Positions 36,152 to 43,598 of a stretch of DNA of 64,000 bases are shown piece after piece. The position numbers were made by a program, and so were the translations under genes. The notes beneath the pieces are model-generated. The model had not been told where the DNA came from, searched no databases, and saw only the letters and a program-made list of their open reading frames with translations. The stretch is from Sediminibacterium sp. TEGAF015 (lineage in GTDB: Bacteria; Bacteroidota; Bacteroidia; Chitinophagales; Chitinophagaceae), in contig NZ_AP026683.1 of the NCBI RefSeq assembly GCF_025997995.1, positions 2,418,501 to 2,482,500 of the forward strand, read 5' to 3'. Position 1 is the stretch's first letter. Every line of letters starts with the position of its first letter.

Positions 36152-36619
36152 ATGGCAGTTTTAAAAGAAGGAAGCAAGGCGCCAGCATTCAAGGCACCAG
36201 ATCAAAACGGAAATATCGTTTCCCTTTCTGATTTCAAGGGGAAAAAAGTCATTCTGTATTTTTACCCAAAGGACGATACTCCTGGTTGTACAGCCCAGGC
36301 ATGTAATTTAAAAGATAACTATAAAACTCTAATTGACAAAGGGTTCCAGGTAGTTGGTGTAAGTGTGGATAGTGTTAAAAGTCACAAAAAGTTTGAAGAA
36401 AAATATGAATTGCCTTTTCCGTTGATTTCCGATGAAGAAAAGAAGATTGTAGATAAGTACAATTTATGGGGCGAGAAAAAGTTCATGGGCAGAACCTATA
36501 TGGGAACCACCAGAACCACTTTCTTGATTGATGAGCAAGGTGTTATCAGGAAAATCATCGCAAAACCCGATACCAAGAATCATACAGCTGAGGTTTTGGC
36601 TGCATGGGAAGAGATTTAA
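36152..36619 (+). CDS. bcp: Thioredoxin-dependent thiol peroxidase (BCP/peroxiredoxin Q)
   Basis: A 155-residue peroxiredoxin that reduces hydrogen peroxide and organic peroxides with thioredoxin. DDTPGCTAQACNLKD holds the peroxidatic Cys46 and resolving Cys51, the atypical two-Cys spacing of the BCP group. Arg at TTFLIDEQGVIRKI and the full length fit the family. No signal peptide is seen, so it is cytoplasmic. It stands alone between carB and the GAF kinase. Confidence 0.94.
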   Translation: MAVLKEGSKAPAFKAPDQNGNIVSLSDFKGKKVILYFYPKDDTPGCTAQACNLKDNYKTLIDKGFQVVGVSVDSVKSHKKFEEKYELPFPLISDEEKKIVDKYNLWGEKKFMGRTYMGTTRTTFLIDEQGVIRKIIAKPDTKNHTAEVLAAWEEI

Positions 36620-36690
36620 GGGTTATTTTCAATCTTTAAGCCAATAAAATCAACTTTTCCGCGTTAAAAGCACGGACAAACCAGCTTTTG

Positions 36691-37938
36691 ATGCCCAAAA
36701 AGAAAGAGCCGCTCAAACAAATCAATTTGTTTATGGTACCACCCCCAATACCATCAGACGATAACAGACGTTTGAAAGAGTTGTATCGTTATGAGGTACT
36801 CGACACTTCTTATGAAGACGAGTTCAATGACGTTGTTCAGCTTGCGGCAACCATTTGCAATACACCCATAGCCCTAGTTTCATTAATTGATCAACAGAGA
36901 CAATGGTTCAAAGCAAAGCTTGGTATAGAGGCAAATGAATTTCCTCGTGACATCTCTTTTTGCGGACATACTATCAATGCAGATACAGTTGTATTTGAAG
37001 TGTCTGATGCAACAAAGGATGAACGATTTCTGGACAATCCACTGGTTGTTGAGTCGCCATATATTCGTTTTTATACTGGAATACCATTAATCAATAATAA
37101 TGGCTTCAAGGTGGGTACTATCTCTGTAATGGACACCCAGCCGCGTATTTTAAATGAAGTCCAGATTTTTACTTTGCAGACATTGGCTCGTCAGGTTGTA
37201 AAGTTGCTAGATCAGAACTTACTCAATAAGCAATTAGAGCAACAGCAGGAAAAGTTACAGCAGCAAATGGAGATGCAGAATCGCATTCTGTCAATTATTG
37301 CACATGACGTTCGGAATCCAATAGGAGCAGTAAAGTCTATTATTGAACTGAATGCTAAAAAAATACTTAGTCAGCACGATTCCGTAGAATTAATGAATAT
37401 GGCAGGAAAACAGATTGACGGAACAGTTGAGCTTTTGAACAATCTGGTAGACTGGGGTTCCATGCAAATGCGTGGAAAGGGATTTGAGAAAGAAAAAGTA
37501 CACATGAGAACCCTCGTGAGTAATATGTTCAAGAGTTTCGAAATCATGGCTTCCCTTAAGTCTAATATCATGGTTAACCTGGTAGACGAAGATTTATTCC
37601 TCAAATCTGAAATCAATTCCATGCGATTTATCCTAAGAAACCTTATTAGTAATGCCAATAAGTTTACCAAGGAAGGAGTCATTACGGTATATGCGCATAA
37701 GGAAGACAACCAGATCATGATGTCTGTTAGTGATACCGGAGTTGGAATGACTGAAGAAATTCAATCAAAGTTATTTGATGGAGAACACTATCAAAGCACA
37801 ACTGGTACCGGAAATGAAAAAGGATCTGGATTGGGCTTAATTCTCACGAAAGATTTTATTCAAATTCTGGGTGGAACCATTAAAGTTGAATCTATTGTAG
37901 GAAAAGGAACATCTGTTTACCTTTATTTCAATAACTAG
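36691..37938 (+). CDS. GAF-domain sensor histidine kinase
   Basis: A soluble kinase of 415 residues. The GAF domain covers about 40-175 (ALVSLIDQQRQWFKAKLG, ISFCGHTINAD), then a short glutamine-rich coiled coil, HisKA (IIAHDVRNPIGAVKS with His) and HATPase (NLISNANKFTKEG, DTGVGMTEEI, GSGLGLILTKD). There is no receiver or membrane segment. The GAF has the ISFCGHTI form common in phytochrome-like or small-molecule-binding GAF kinases, without a clear bilin Cys; the signal is unknown. ATG 36691 is preferred over TTG 36688. Its stop shares CTAG with the convergent feoB gene. Confidence 0.85.
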   Translation: MPKKKEPLKQINLFMVPPPIPSDDNRRLKELYRYEVLDTSYEDEFNDVVQLAATICNTPIALVSLIDQQRQWFKAKLGIEANEFPRDISFCGHTINADTVVFEVSDATKDERFLDNPLVVESPYIRFYTGIPLINNNGFKVGTISVMDTQPRILNEVQIFTLQTLARQVVKLLDQNLLNKQLEQQQEKLQQQMEMQNRILSIIAHDVRNPIGAVKSIIELNAKKILSQHDSVELMNMAGKQIDGTVELLNNLVDWGSMQMRGKGFEKEKVHMRTLVSNMFKSFEIMASLKSNIMVNLVDEDLFLKSEINSMRFILRNLISNANKFTKEGVITVYAHKEDNQIMMSVSDTGVGMTEEIQSKLFDGEHYQSTTGTGNEKGSGLGLILTKDFIQILGGTIKVESIVGKGTSVYLYFNN

Positions 37939-40046
37939 TTGAACAGATTGTATACGATCCAGCTCATACTGTAAGCAAGAATAGTCATATAGGTTAGTTG
38001 AATTACCGGCCATTTCCATGATTTGGTTTCCCTTTTCACTACTGCTAATGTGCTCATACATTGCATAGCCAGCACATAGAATACCATCAGGGAAAGCCCT
38101 GTTGCAAGAGTATATACCTTATCTCCGTTTGAATAGGTTGCAGACTGTAACTTTTCCCGAAGACTTTGATCGTCTTCTTCATCTACGCTGTATAAAGTAG
38201 CCATGGTTCCAACAAAAACTTCTCTTGCTGCAAAAGATGTGATTAATGCAATACCAATTTTCCAGTCATACCCCAACGGAGTAATAACAGGCTCAATGGT
38301 TTTGCCCAAAACACCAGCGTATGAATTTGCAAGCAATTCTGTATTCAATTGTTTTTTCAATGAGTCTTCCCGGTCAGGATCCATTTGAATTAAGGCCTGG
38401 TATTTAGTATTGGTTTGTTCCATGTTTTCACTTGGTCCGAAGGAACTTAAAAACCATAATAATAAACTTATAACCATGATAACCTTACCAGCATCCGTTA
38501 CAAATATTCTGGCTTTTTCAACCATTGTGATTCCAGCATTTTTCCAGCGGGGTGCTCGGTACATGGGAAGTTCAAGGATGAAGAAACTTTTCTCCTTAAT
38601 GCGGATAAAAAATTTCATTACATAGCTTACCAGCAAAGCCATTACAGTGCCTAATAAATAGAGTCCCATCATAACCAGACCTTGTAAGCTCAGGAATCCT
38701 AAATAGTATTTTTCTTCAATCACCAGCGCAATTAAAATGGTATACACGGGGAGCCTTGCACTGCAACTCATCAGAGGCGTAACAAGAATAGTCAGCAATC
38801 TTTCTTTTTTATTTTCAATATTTCTTGCCCCCATAATAGCGGGAACTGCGCAGGCGAAGCTGCTAATCATGGGCATAACACTTTTGCCATTTAGGCCAAC
38901 TTTCCTCATGAGCTTATCACTAAGGAAACTGATTCTTGCCATGTAGCCCGTATCTTCCAGAATAGTAATTAATCCGAATAAAATCATGATTTGAGGAACA
39001 AAAACCAGAATCCCGCTCAATCCGGCAATAAACCCATTAATAAGAAGGTTGCTCCACCAGATTTCCGGAAGATTTTCTGATAACCACCCTGCAATTGCTG
39101 CAAATGCCCATTCAATTCCATCCATCGGATAAGTCGCCAGCCAAAAAATACTTTGGAACAATAGAAAAAGTACAGTCAATAGAATCAAATATCCCCAGGT
39201 TCTGTGTAGCAATACATTATCCAGTTTCTCTGTGAATAGTTTTTTCTCAAGCGGTCCAGTCTCAATCACATTTTTCTGCATGATCTGACGAATCCGGGTA
39301 TACCGCTGCATAATTTCTTCTGCCTGTGTCTTGGTGGTATTGAATTGTTCTTCAGAAATGATACGATTCAATGTTTCTTTCTCTTCCTTTTTTGATAGCA
39401 ATTCCTCGTGATTGATTAAATAGTGAATACAGGCATAATCGCTCCAGTCGGGGAATGCAATTTTAACTTTGGCTACTGCAGAAGGAGCTAAAGTGGCAGT
39501 ATCTAAAAAATCACGAAACTTGTTGCTGGTATCCAGCTGTATTTTTGAGATCACTTTTTTTAGTTCACTCAATCCTTTATTTTTTCTTGGATTTACGGCA
39601 ACAACTGGTATTCCGAGGTCAGCAGCCAATCCGCCAATATCAATTTTTATATCTTTTTTTGCAGCCAGGTCGTTCATGGTCAGCGCCATGACAACTGGAA
39701 TTTTTAAATCAATGATCTGAGAACAAAACAATAGGTTTCTTTTCAGGTTGCTGGCATCTGCTACCAGTATAATCAAATCAGGCTGAATATCCGTATCTGC
39801 GCCCATTAAGACTTTATAGGAAACCCATTCATCTGCTCTTCGCGGATATAAACTATATGTTCCCGGTAAGTCAATTAGTTCAGCCGAACGGGTATCATCT
39901 AAATTAAAAGTGCCTGTTTTTTTATCAACCGTAACCCCGGGGAAATTGCCAACTTGTTGATTAAGGCCTGTAAAGGCATTAAAAAGAGAACTTTTTCCAC
40001 TGTTGGGGTTTCCAACCAACGCAATATGAATATGGTCTTGTTTCAA
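37935..40046 (-). CDS. feoB: Ferrous iron transport protein B
   Basis: A ferrous-iron transporter: an N-terminal G-domain and a membrane part. G1 is GNPNSGKS (residues 12-19 from the chosen start), G2 and G3 are GNFPGVTVDKKTG and DLPGTYSL, G4 is TMND. The membrane portion has two Gate motifs with Cys residues (SFACAVPAIMGAR; VTPLMSCSARLPVY). FeoB starts directly at its G-domain in other species, so TTG 40046 (LKQDHIHIALVG) is preferred; the frame extends to ATG 40115 with no match. No feoA lies next to it. An exact -7 element lies five bases upstream. Confidence 0.93.
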   Translation of the reverse strand: MKQDHIHIALVGNPNSGKSSLFNAFTGLNQQVGNFPGVTVDKKTGTFNLDDTRSAELIDLPGTYSLYPRRADEWVSYKVLMGADTDIQPDLIILVADASNLKRNLLFCSQIIDLKIPVVMALTMNDLAAKKDIKIDIGGLAADLGIPVVAVNPRKNKGLSELKKVISKIQLDTSNKFRDFLDTATLAPSAVAKVKIAFPDWSDYACIHYLINHEELLSKKEEKETLNRIISEEQFNTTKTQAEEIMQRYTRIRQIMQKNVIETGPLEKKLFTEKLDNVLLHRTWGYLILLTVLFLLFQSIFWLATYPMDGIEWAFAAIAGWLSENLPEIWWSNLLINGFIAGLSGILVFVPQIMILFGLITILEDTGYMARISFLSDKLMRKVGLNGKSVMPMISSFACAVPAIMGARNIENKKERLLTILVTPLMSCSARLPVYTILIALVIEEKYYLGFLSLQGLVMMGLYLLGTVMALLVSYVMKFFIRIKEKSFFILELPMYRAPRWKNAGITMVEKARIFVTDAGKVIMVISLLLWFLSSFGPSENMEQTNTKYQALIQMDPDREDSLKKQLNTELLANSYAGVLGKTIEPVITPLGYDWKIGIALITSFAAREVFVGTMATLYSVDEEDDQSLREKLQSATYSNGDKVYTLATGLSLMVFYVLAMQCMSTLAVVKRETKSWKWPVIQLTYMTILAYSMSWIVYNLFN

Positions 40047-40051
40047 GATTG

Positions 40052-40059
40052 CAAAAGTA
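40052..40059 (-). promoter_or_regulatory. feoB promoter -7 element, very close to the start
   Basis: Minus-strand TACTTTTG is an exact TAnnTTTG, five bases before TTG 40046. It supports the shorter start and a leaderless or nearly leaderless mRNA. Confidence 0.35.
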
Positions 40060-40120
40060 GGCGGCTGTTTGTTCAGTTGGTTACGAGATTGGGAACAGAA
40101 TCCATTTGATAACATTTCTA

Positions 40121-40153
40121 TTGCGAATTTGTACCCTGCCCTGCTTACTTTTG
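40121..40153 (+). promoter_or_regulatory. Promoter of the M28 peptidase gene
   Basis: TTG at 40121-40123 and TACTTTTG at 40146-40153 fit the Bacteroidota -33/-7 pattern with a 22-bp spacer. The start codon at 40175 is 21 bases downstream. Confidence 0.5.
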
Positions 40154-40174
40154 TAGCATAAAGTAAACTGAATT

Positions 40175-41818
40175 ATGAAAAAGTGGATTCTTGTATTGTT
40201 GTTATTACCGGTTTTTGCTGAAGCGCAAAGCAAACGAAAACTTCGAATTGCTGCAGAAAAAGAGAAAGCAATAACAGAATCCAACTTGCTAAAACATGTA
40301 CAGTACCTGGCTGATGATAAGCTGGAGGGAAGAAGAACAGGAACTGCAGGAGAGTTGCTGGCCATGGAGTATATAATTGGTTATTATAAAACCCTGAGCA
40401 TTGAACCTAAAGGATCCAATGGCTTTGTTCAGGAATTTGAAATTAATGAGGGACTGCAATTGGATGCACAGAATGAATTTAAAATAAACGGACACCCACT
40501 TGAGTTGCAGGAAGAGTATTTTCCAATGGCCTTCAGTGCCAGAATAGCTGCAAAGGGTAAACCTGCACTTGCTCTATCTGAAGCAGGACAGCCATGGTTC
40601 AAAGACCTGAAAGAATTACTGGAAGAAAACAAACAGAATCCTCATTTTGACATAGAAGAAACCATCAAGAAGTTGGCAAAAGAAGCCGCAGCTAAAAAAG
40701 CAACTGCCTTTATCATATACAATTCTGGAACACAGGTAGATAATGTTCAGTTTAACAAAAACGATAACTCCCAGCTTCTGCCTATTCCTGTTATCTATGT
40801 AAAACCGGCAGCTGTAAAAAAATATTTTTCAGATCTTTCAGCGAGTTTGCAAATTGAATTGCAGGTTTCACTTAGCAGTAAAATCAGAAAAGCAAGAAAC
40901 ATAATTGCATACATCAATAACAATGCAAGCAATACAGTAGTATTAGGAGCGCATTATGATCATTTAGGCTATGGAGAAGACAAAAATGCGTTGGATGCTG
41001 TACATGCAGTTCATAACGGAGCAGATGATAATGCCAGTGGTACTGCAGCCTTGCTTGAGCTGGCGAGAAAGCTGAAAAACCAGTCACCTAAAGCAAATAA
41101 TTATTTGCTGATTCATTTTTCAGGAGAAGAGCTTGGATTGATGGGAAGTAAATATTGGTTGGAAAATCCAACCATCCAAACTTCGGCCAACTACATGATT
41201 AATATGGATATGGTGGGCAGGTATGATACTGCAAGAAAACTAACCATTGGTGGATATGGTACTTCTCCTGTATGGGGAAATATGGTTCCTGAACTTGCCA
41301 AAAATTTGGCTTTTAAACTGGATAGTGCCGGCACAGGTCCCAGTGATCATGCCAGTTTCTACAGAAAGGATATACCTGTATTATTTTTCTTTACCGGAAG
41401 CCATCCTGATTATCACAAATCAACGGATGATTGGGATAAAATCAACTATCAGGGAATTACTGAGATTGTTCAGCTAATCTATAAAATAGTGGAATCAGCC
41501 GATAGTAAAGGCAAGCTCGATTTTACCAAAACAAGAGAGCAGCAAATGGGAAGAAGCAACCGTTTTACAGTTAGTTTAGGGGTAATTCCAGATTACGGTT
41601 ATACGGGAACGGGAATGCGGATTGATGGAGCAAGTGCTGGTAAACTAGCTGAAAAAATTGGATTAAAAGCGGGGGATGTTTTATTGCAACTGGGAGACTA
41701 CAAGTTTGTAGATGTAAACAGCTACATGCAATCTTTATCTAAATTTAAAAAGGGAGACAAAACAAGATTGATTTATAAAAGGGGTACAGAGGAAATTTCC
41801 GTAGAAGTAGAATTTTAA
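40175..41818 (+). CDS. Exported M28 family metallopeptidase with PA and PDZ domains
   Basis: A 547-residue aminopeptidase-like enzyme. The signal peptide ends at AEA. After the first catalytic part a PA-like insert lies at about 120-230, then the zinc site: His in GAHYDHLG, Asp in GADDNASG, Glu in GEELG, Asp in NMDMVG, and His in PDYHKSTDDW. A PDZ domain (GVIPDYGYTGTGMRIDG to the end) closes the protein and may bind substrate ends. It is probably periplasmic or outer-membrane associated and breaks down peptides. The gene is divergent from feoB and 8 bases before the IPExxxVDY gene. Confidence 0.92.
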   Translation: MKKWILVLLLLPVFAEAQSKRKLRIAAEKEKAITESNLLKHVQYLADDKLEGRRTGTAGELLAMEYIIGYYKTLSIEPKGSNGFVQEFEINEGLQLDAQNEFKINGHPLELQEEYFPMAFSARIAAKGKPALALSEAGQPWFKDLKELLEENKQNPHFDIEETIKKLAKEAAAKKATAFIIYNSGTQVDNVQFNKNDNSQLLPIPVIYVKPAAVKKYFSDLSASLQIELQVSLSSKIRKARNIIAYINNNASNTVVLGAHYDHLGYGEDKNALDAVHAVHNGADDNASGTAALLELARKLKNQSPKANNYLLIHFSGEELGLMGSKYWLENPTIQTSANYMINMDMVGRYDTARKLTIGGYGTSPVWGNMVPELAKNLAFKLDSAGTGPSDHASFYRKDIPVLFFFTGSHPDYHKSTDDWDKINYQGITEIVQLIYKIVESADSKGKLDFTKTREQQMGRSNRFTVSLGVIPDYGYTGTGMRIDGASAGKLAEKIGLKAGDVLLQLGDYKFVDVNSYMQSLSKFKKGDKTRLIYKRGTEEISVEVEF

Positions 41819-41826
41819 ATTTTTCT

Positions 41827-42261
41827 ATGAAATTAAAACTGGACGTTGATGAATTAAATGAGGATTTCTTTGAGGAAACCCGTTTATTAGGTATAACTGC
41901 AACCATAAAGAATTATCAGTTCTGTATGCAGTTAAACGCCAGTCTTGGGTATGATTTCAGATTAAATCCTGAACTGGAAATTCAATTATTCAAAAAGAAC
42001 CGTAATTATTTTTTCTCCATTTATCAGTTTAAAGAATACAATTCTCCACTTACACATTACTTATATCAAAATCAATATGACGGGGAGTATCTGCTTCCCG
42101 AATTCAAACATATGGACTTTCTGTGGCTGATGAAATATGATTGGGTAGATGATGAAAAATGCAACTGGATTAAAAATACCGTACGTAATTTATCTGGCGT
42201 ACAACTGGTAGCGGAATTAACCAATGAGCAAATAAAAAACAAAGGGAATATGGTTTTTTAA
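41827..42261 (+). CDS. IPExxxVDY family protein
   Basis: A 144-residue protein of unknown function found only in Bacteroidota. The family signature (Ile-Pro-Glu, three residues, Val-Asp-Tyr) appears here as LPEFKHMDFLWLM near residue 90, with conservative changes. It is acidic, has no signal peptide and no membrane segment. In other Bacteroidota it often lies beside pyruvate kinase; here it is eight bases after the M28 peptidase and probably co-transcribed with it. The function is unknown. Confidence 0.8.
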   Translation: MKLKLDVDELNEDFFEETRLLGITATIKNYQFCMQLNASLGYDFRLNPELEIQLFKKNRNYFFSIYQFKEYNSPLTHYLYQNQYDGEYLLPEFKHMDFLWLMKYDWVDDEKCNWIKNTVRNLSGVQLVAELTNEQIKNKGNMVF

Positions 42262-42269
42262 AATTCCGA

Positions 42270-43319
42270 TCAGGATACTGTAATTCTTTTTTCTCCTGCG
42301 GGATGAAAGTGCCCGATTGGATTCGCAAATTCTCCCAGATTTTGGTCTTTTAAAATTGATTCAAATTCATTTCTAGCATCGGGTGCAACAGCAATAAGCA
42401 GTCCTCCATTGGTTTGAGGATCCGGCAAAATCGAAAAGGCCTGCATCACATCCACTCCTTTCTCAAAACTTACCTGACTGCTGTAGGCATTCCAGTTTCT
42501 GTAAGTTGCATCAGGTACTATTCTTTTTGCCAGGTATTTTTTACTTGCTTCAATGATCGGAACTTGATTGTAATAAAGGGTTACGCCAAGTTTACTGCCT
42601 TCTGCCATTTCCATCAGATGACCTATCAACCCAAAACCGGTAACATCTGTCATTGCATGAACAGATTCCAGAGGTCCTAATTGCTGCCCTATATTGTTCA
42701 GCTTATTTAGTTGTTTCAAAAGCAATTCAAAATCTAATTCTTCTAATGCTTCTTTTTTCTGAGCAGTCGATAAGATTCCCACACCGAGTGGTTTGGTTAA
42801 ATACAACAAATCTCCATCCTGTGCCGTATTGTTCTTTTTTAAATGGCTAATTGAAATGGTACCATTTACAGATAAACCAAAAATGGGCTCTGTGGTATCT
42901 ACGCTATGACCGCCTGCAAGTGGAATTCCAGCTTCTGCACATATACTTCTACCCCCTTCAATCACCCTTTGGGCCACTTCGGCACCTATTTTCTCAATAG
43001 GCCAGCCTAATATTGCGAGTGCCATAATCGGTTGGCCACCCATGGCATATATATCACTGATGGCATTTGCTGCAGCGATTCTTCCAAATTGGTAAGGATC
43101 ATCTACTATTGGCATGAAAAAGTCGGTAGTGCTAATCAATCCTGTACCGTTTCCCATATCGTATACGGCTGCATCGTCTTTGCTGGAGTTTCCTACCAAT
43201 AAATTGGGATAGTTGATTGGTTGTATGTCTGTTCTCAGAATGCTGTCTAAAACTGCTGGTGCAATTTTACAGCCACAGCCTGCACCGTGTGAATATTGGG
43301 TTAATTTAATTGCTGACAT
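42270..43319 (-). CDS. selD: Selenide, water dikinase (selenophosphate synthase)
   Basis: A 349-residue ATP enzyme that makes selenophosphate, the selenium donor for selenocysteine and for 2-selenouridine in tRNA. HGAGCGCKIAP (11-21) has Cys15 and Lys18, the equivalents of catalytic Cys17 and Lys20 in E. coli; the position uses TGC/TGT, not TGA, so this is not itself a selenoprotein. STTDFFMPIVDDP is the ATP/metal segment. SelA, SelB and the selenouridine synthase are not in the window, so which route it serves is open. An exact -7 element lies 14 bases upstream. Confidence 0.94.
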   Translation of the reverse strand: MSAIKLTQYSHGAGCGCKIAPAVLDSILRTDIQPINYPNLLVGNSSKDDAAVYDMGNGTGLISTTDFFMPIVDDPYQFGRIAAANAISDIYAMGGQPIMALAILGWPIEKIGAEVAQRVIEGGRSICAEAGIPLAGGHSVDTTEPIFGLSVNGTISISHLKKNNTAQDGDLLYLTKPLGVGILSTAQKKEALEELDFELLLKQLNKLNNIGQQLGPLESVHAMTDVTGFGLIGHLMEMAEGSKLGVTLYYNQVPIIEASKKYLAKRIVPDATYRNWNAYSSQVSFEKGVDVMQAFSILPDPQTNGGLLIAVAPDARNEFESILKDQNLGEFANPIGHFHPAGEKRITVS

Positions 43320-43333
43320 ACCGATAATTTCAG

Positions 43334-43341
43334 CAAAAGTA
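43334..43341 (-). promoter_or_regulatory. selD promoter -7 element
   Basis: Minus-strand TACTTTTG is an exact TAnnTTTG, 14 bases before ATG 43319. Confidence 0.4.
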
Positions 43342-43495
43342 AAAGCAAAATATGGGATACGGGTAAAAATGAAGAAAGCTGCAATCTTATGACGCAGCTT
43401 CCTTACCCCCCAATTGTTACGTGATAAATATTAAAATACTGTTTGTAACATGGTAAAATTGTTGCTTTTTTAAATGCGTTTTTGTCTTTTTACAT

Positions 43496-43536
43496 GAACC
43501 CCCCCATTTCTTTCACGAACACCCCTATTTCTTTCA
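43496..43536 (+). promoter_or_regulatory. Direct repeat with 21-bp period, candidate LytTR operator
   Basis: Two 20-base units at 43496-43515 and 43517-43536 agree at 18 of 20 positions and are spaced by 21 bp, two turns of the helix. The second unit is GAACACCCCTATTTCTTTCA. LytTR regulators (AgrA is the model) bind direct repeats with this period. The next gene on the plus strand, 62 bases away, is the sensor of a LytTR two-component pair, so autoregulation is likely. The rest of the 279-base gap is AT-rich. Confidence 0.6.
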
Positions 43537-43598
43537 TAAAGCGGTCTAATCATTTAAAATCAACCATTTATATTAAATTGTTATTTAATTGATGTTAC

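Noticed and set aside
42270..43319. SelD as a selenoprotein with in-frame TGA
   Set aside because: The active-site position reads as Cys codons and the frame has no internal TGA.
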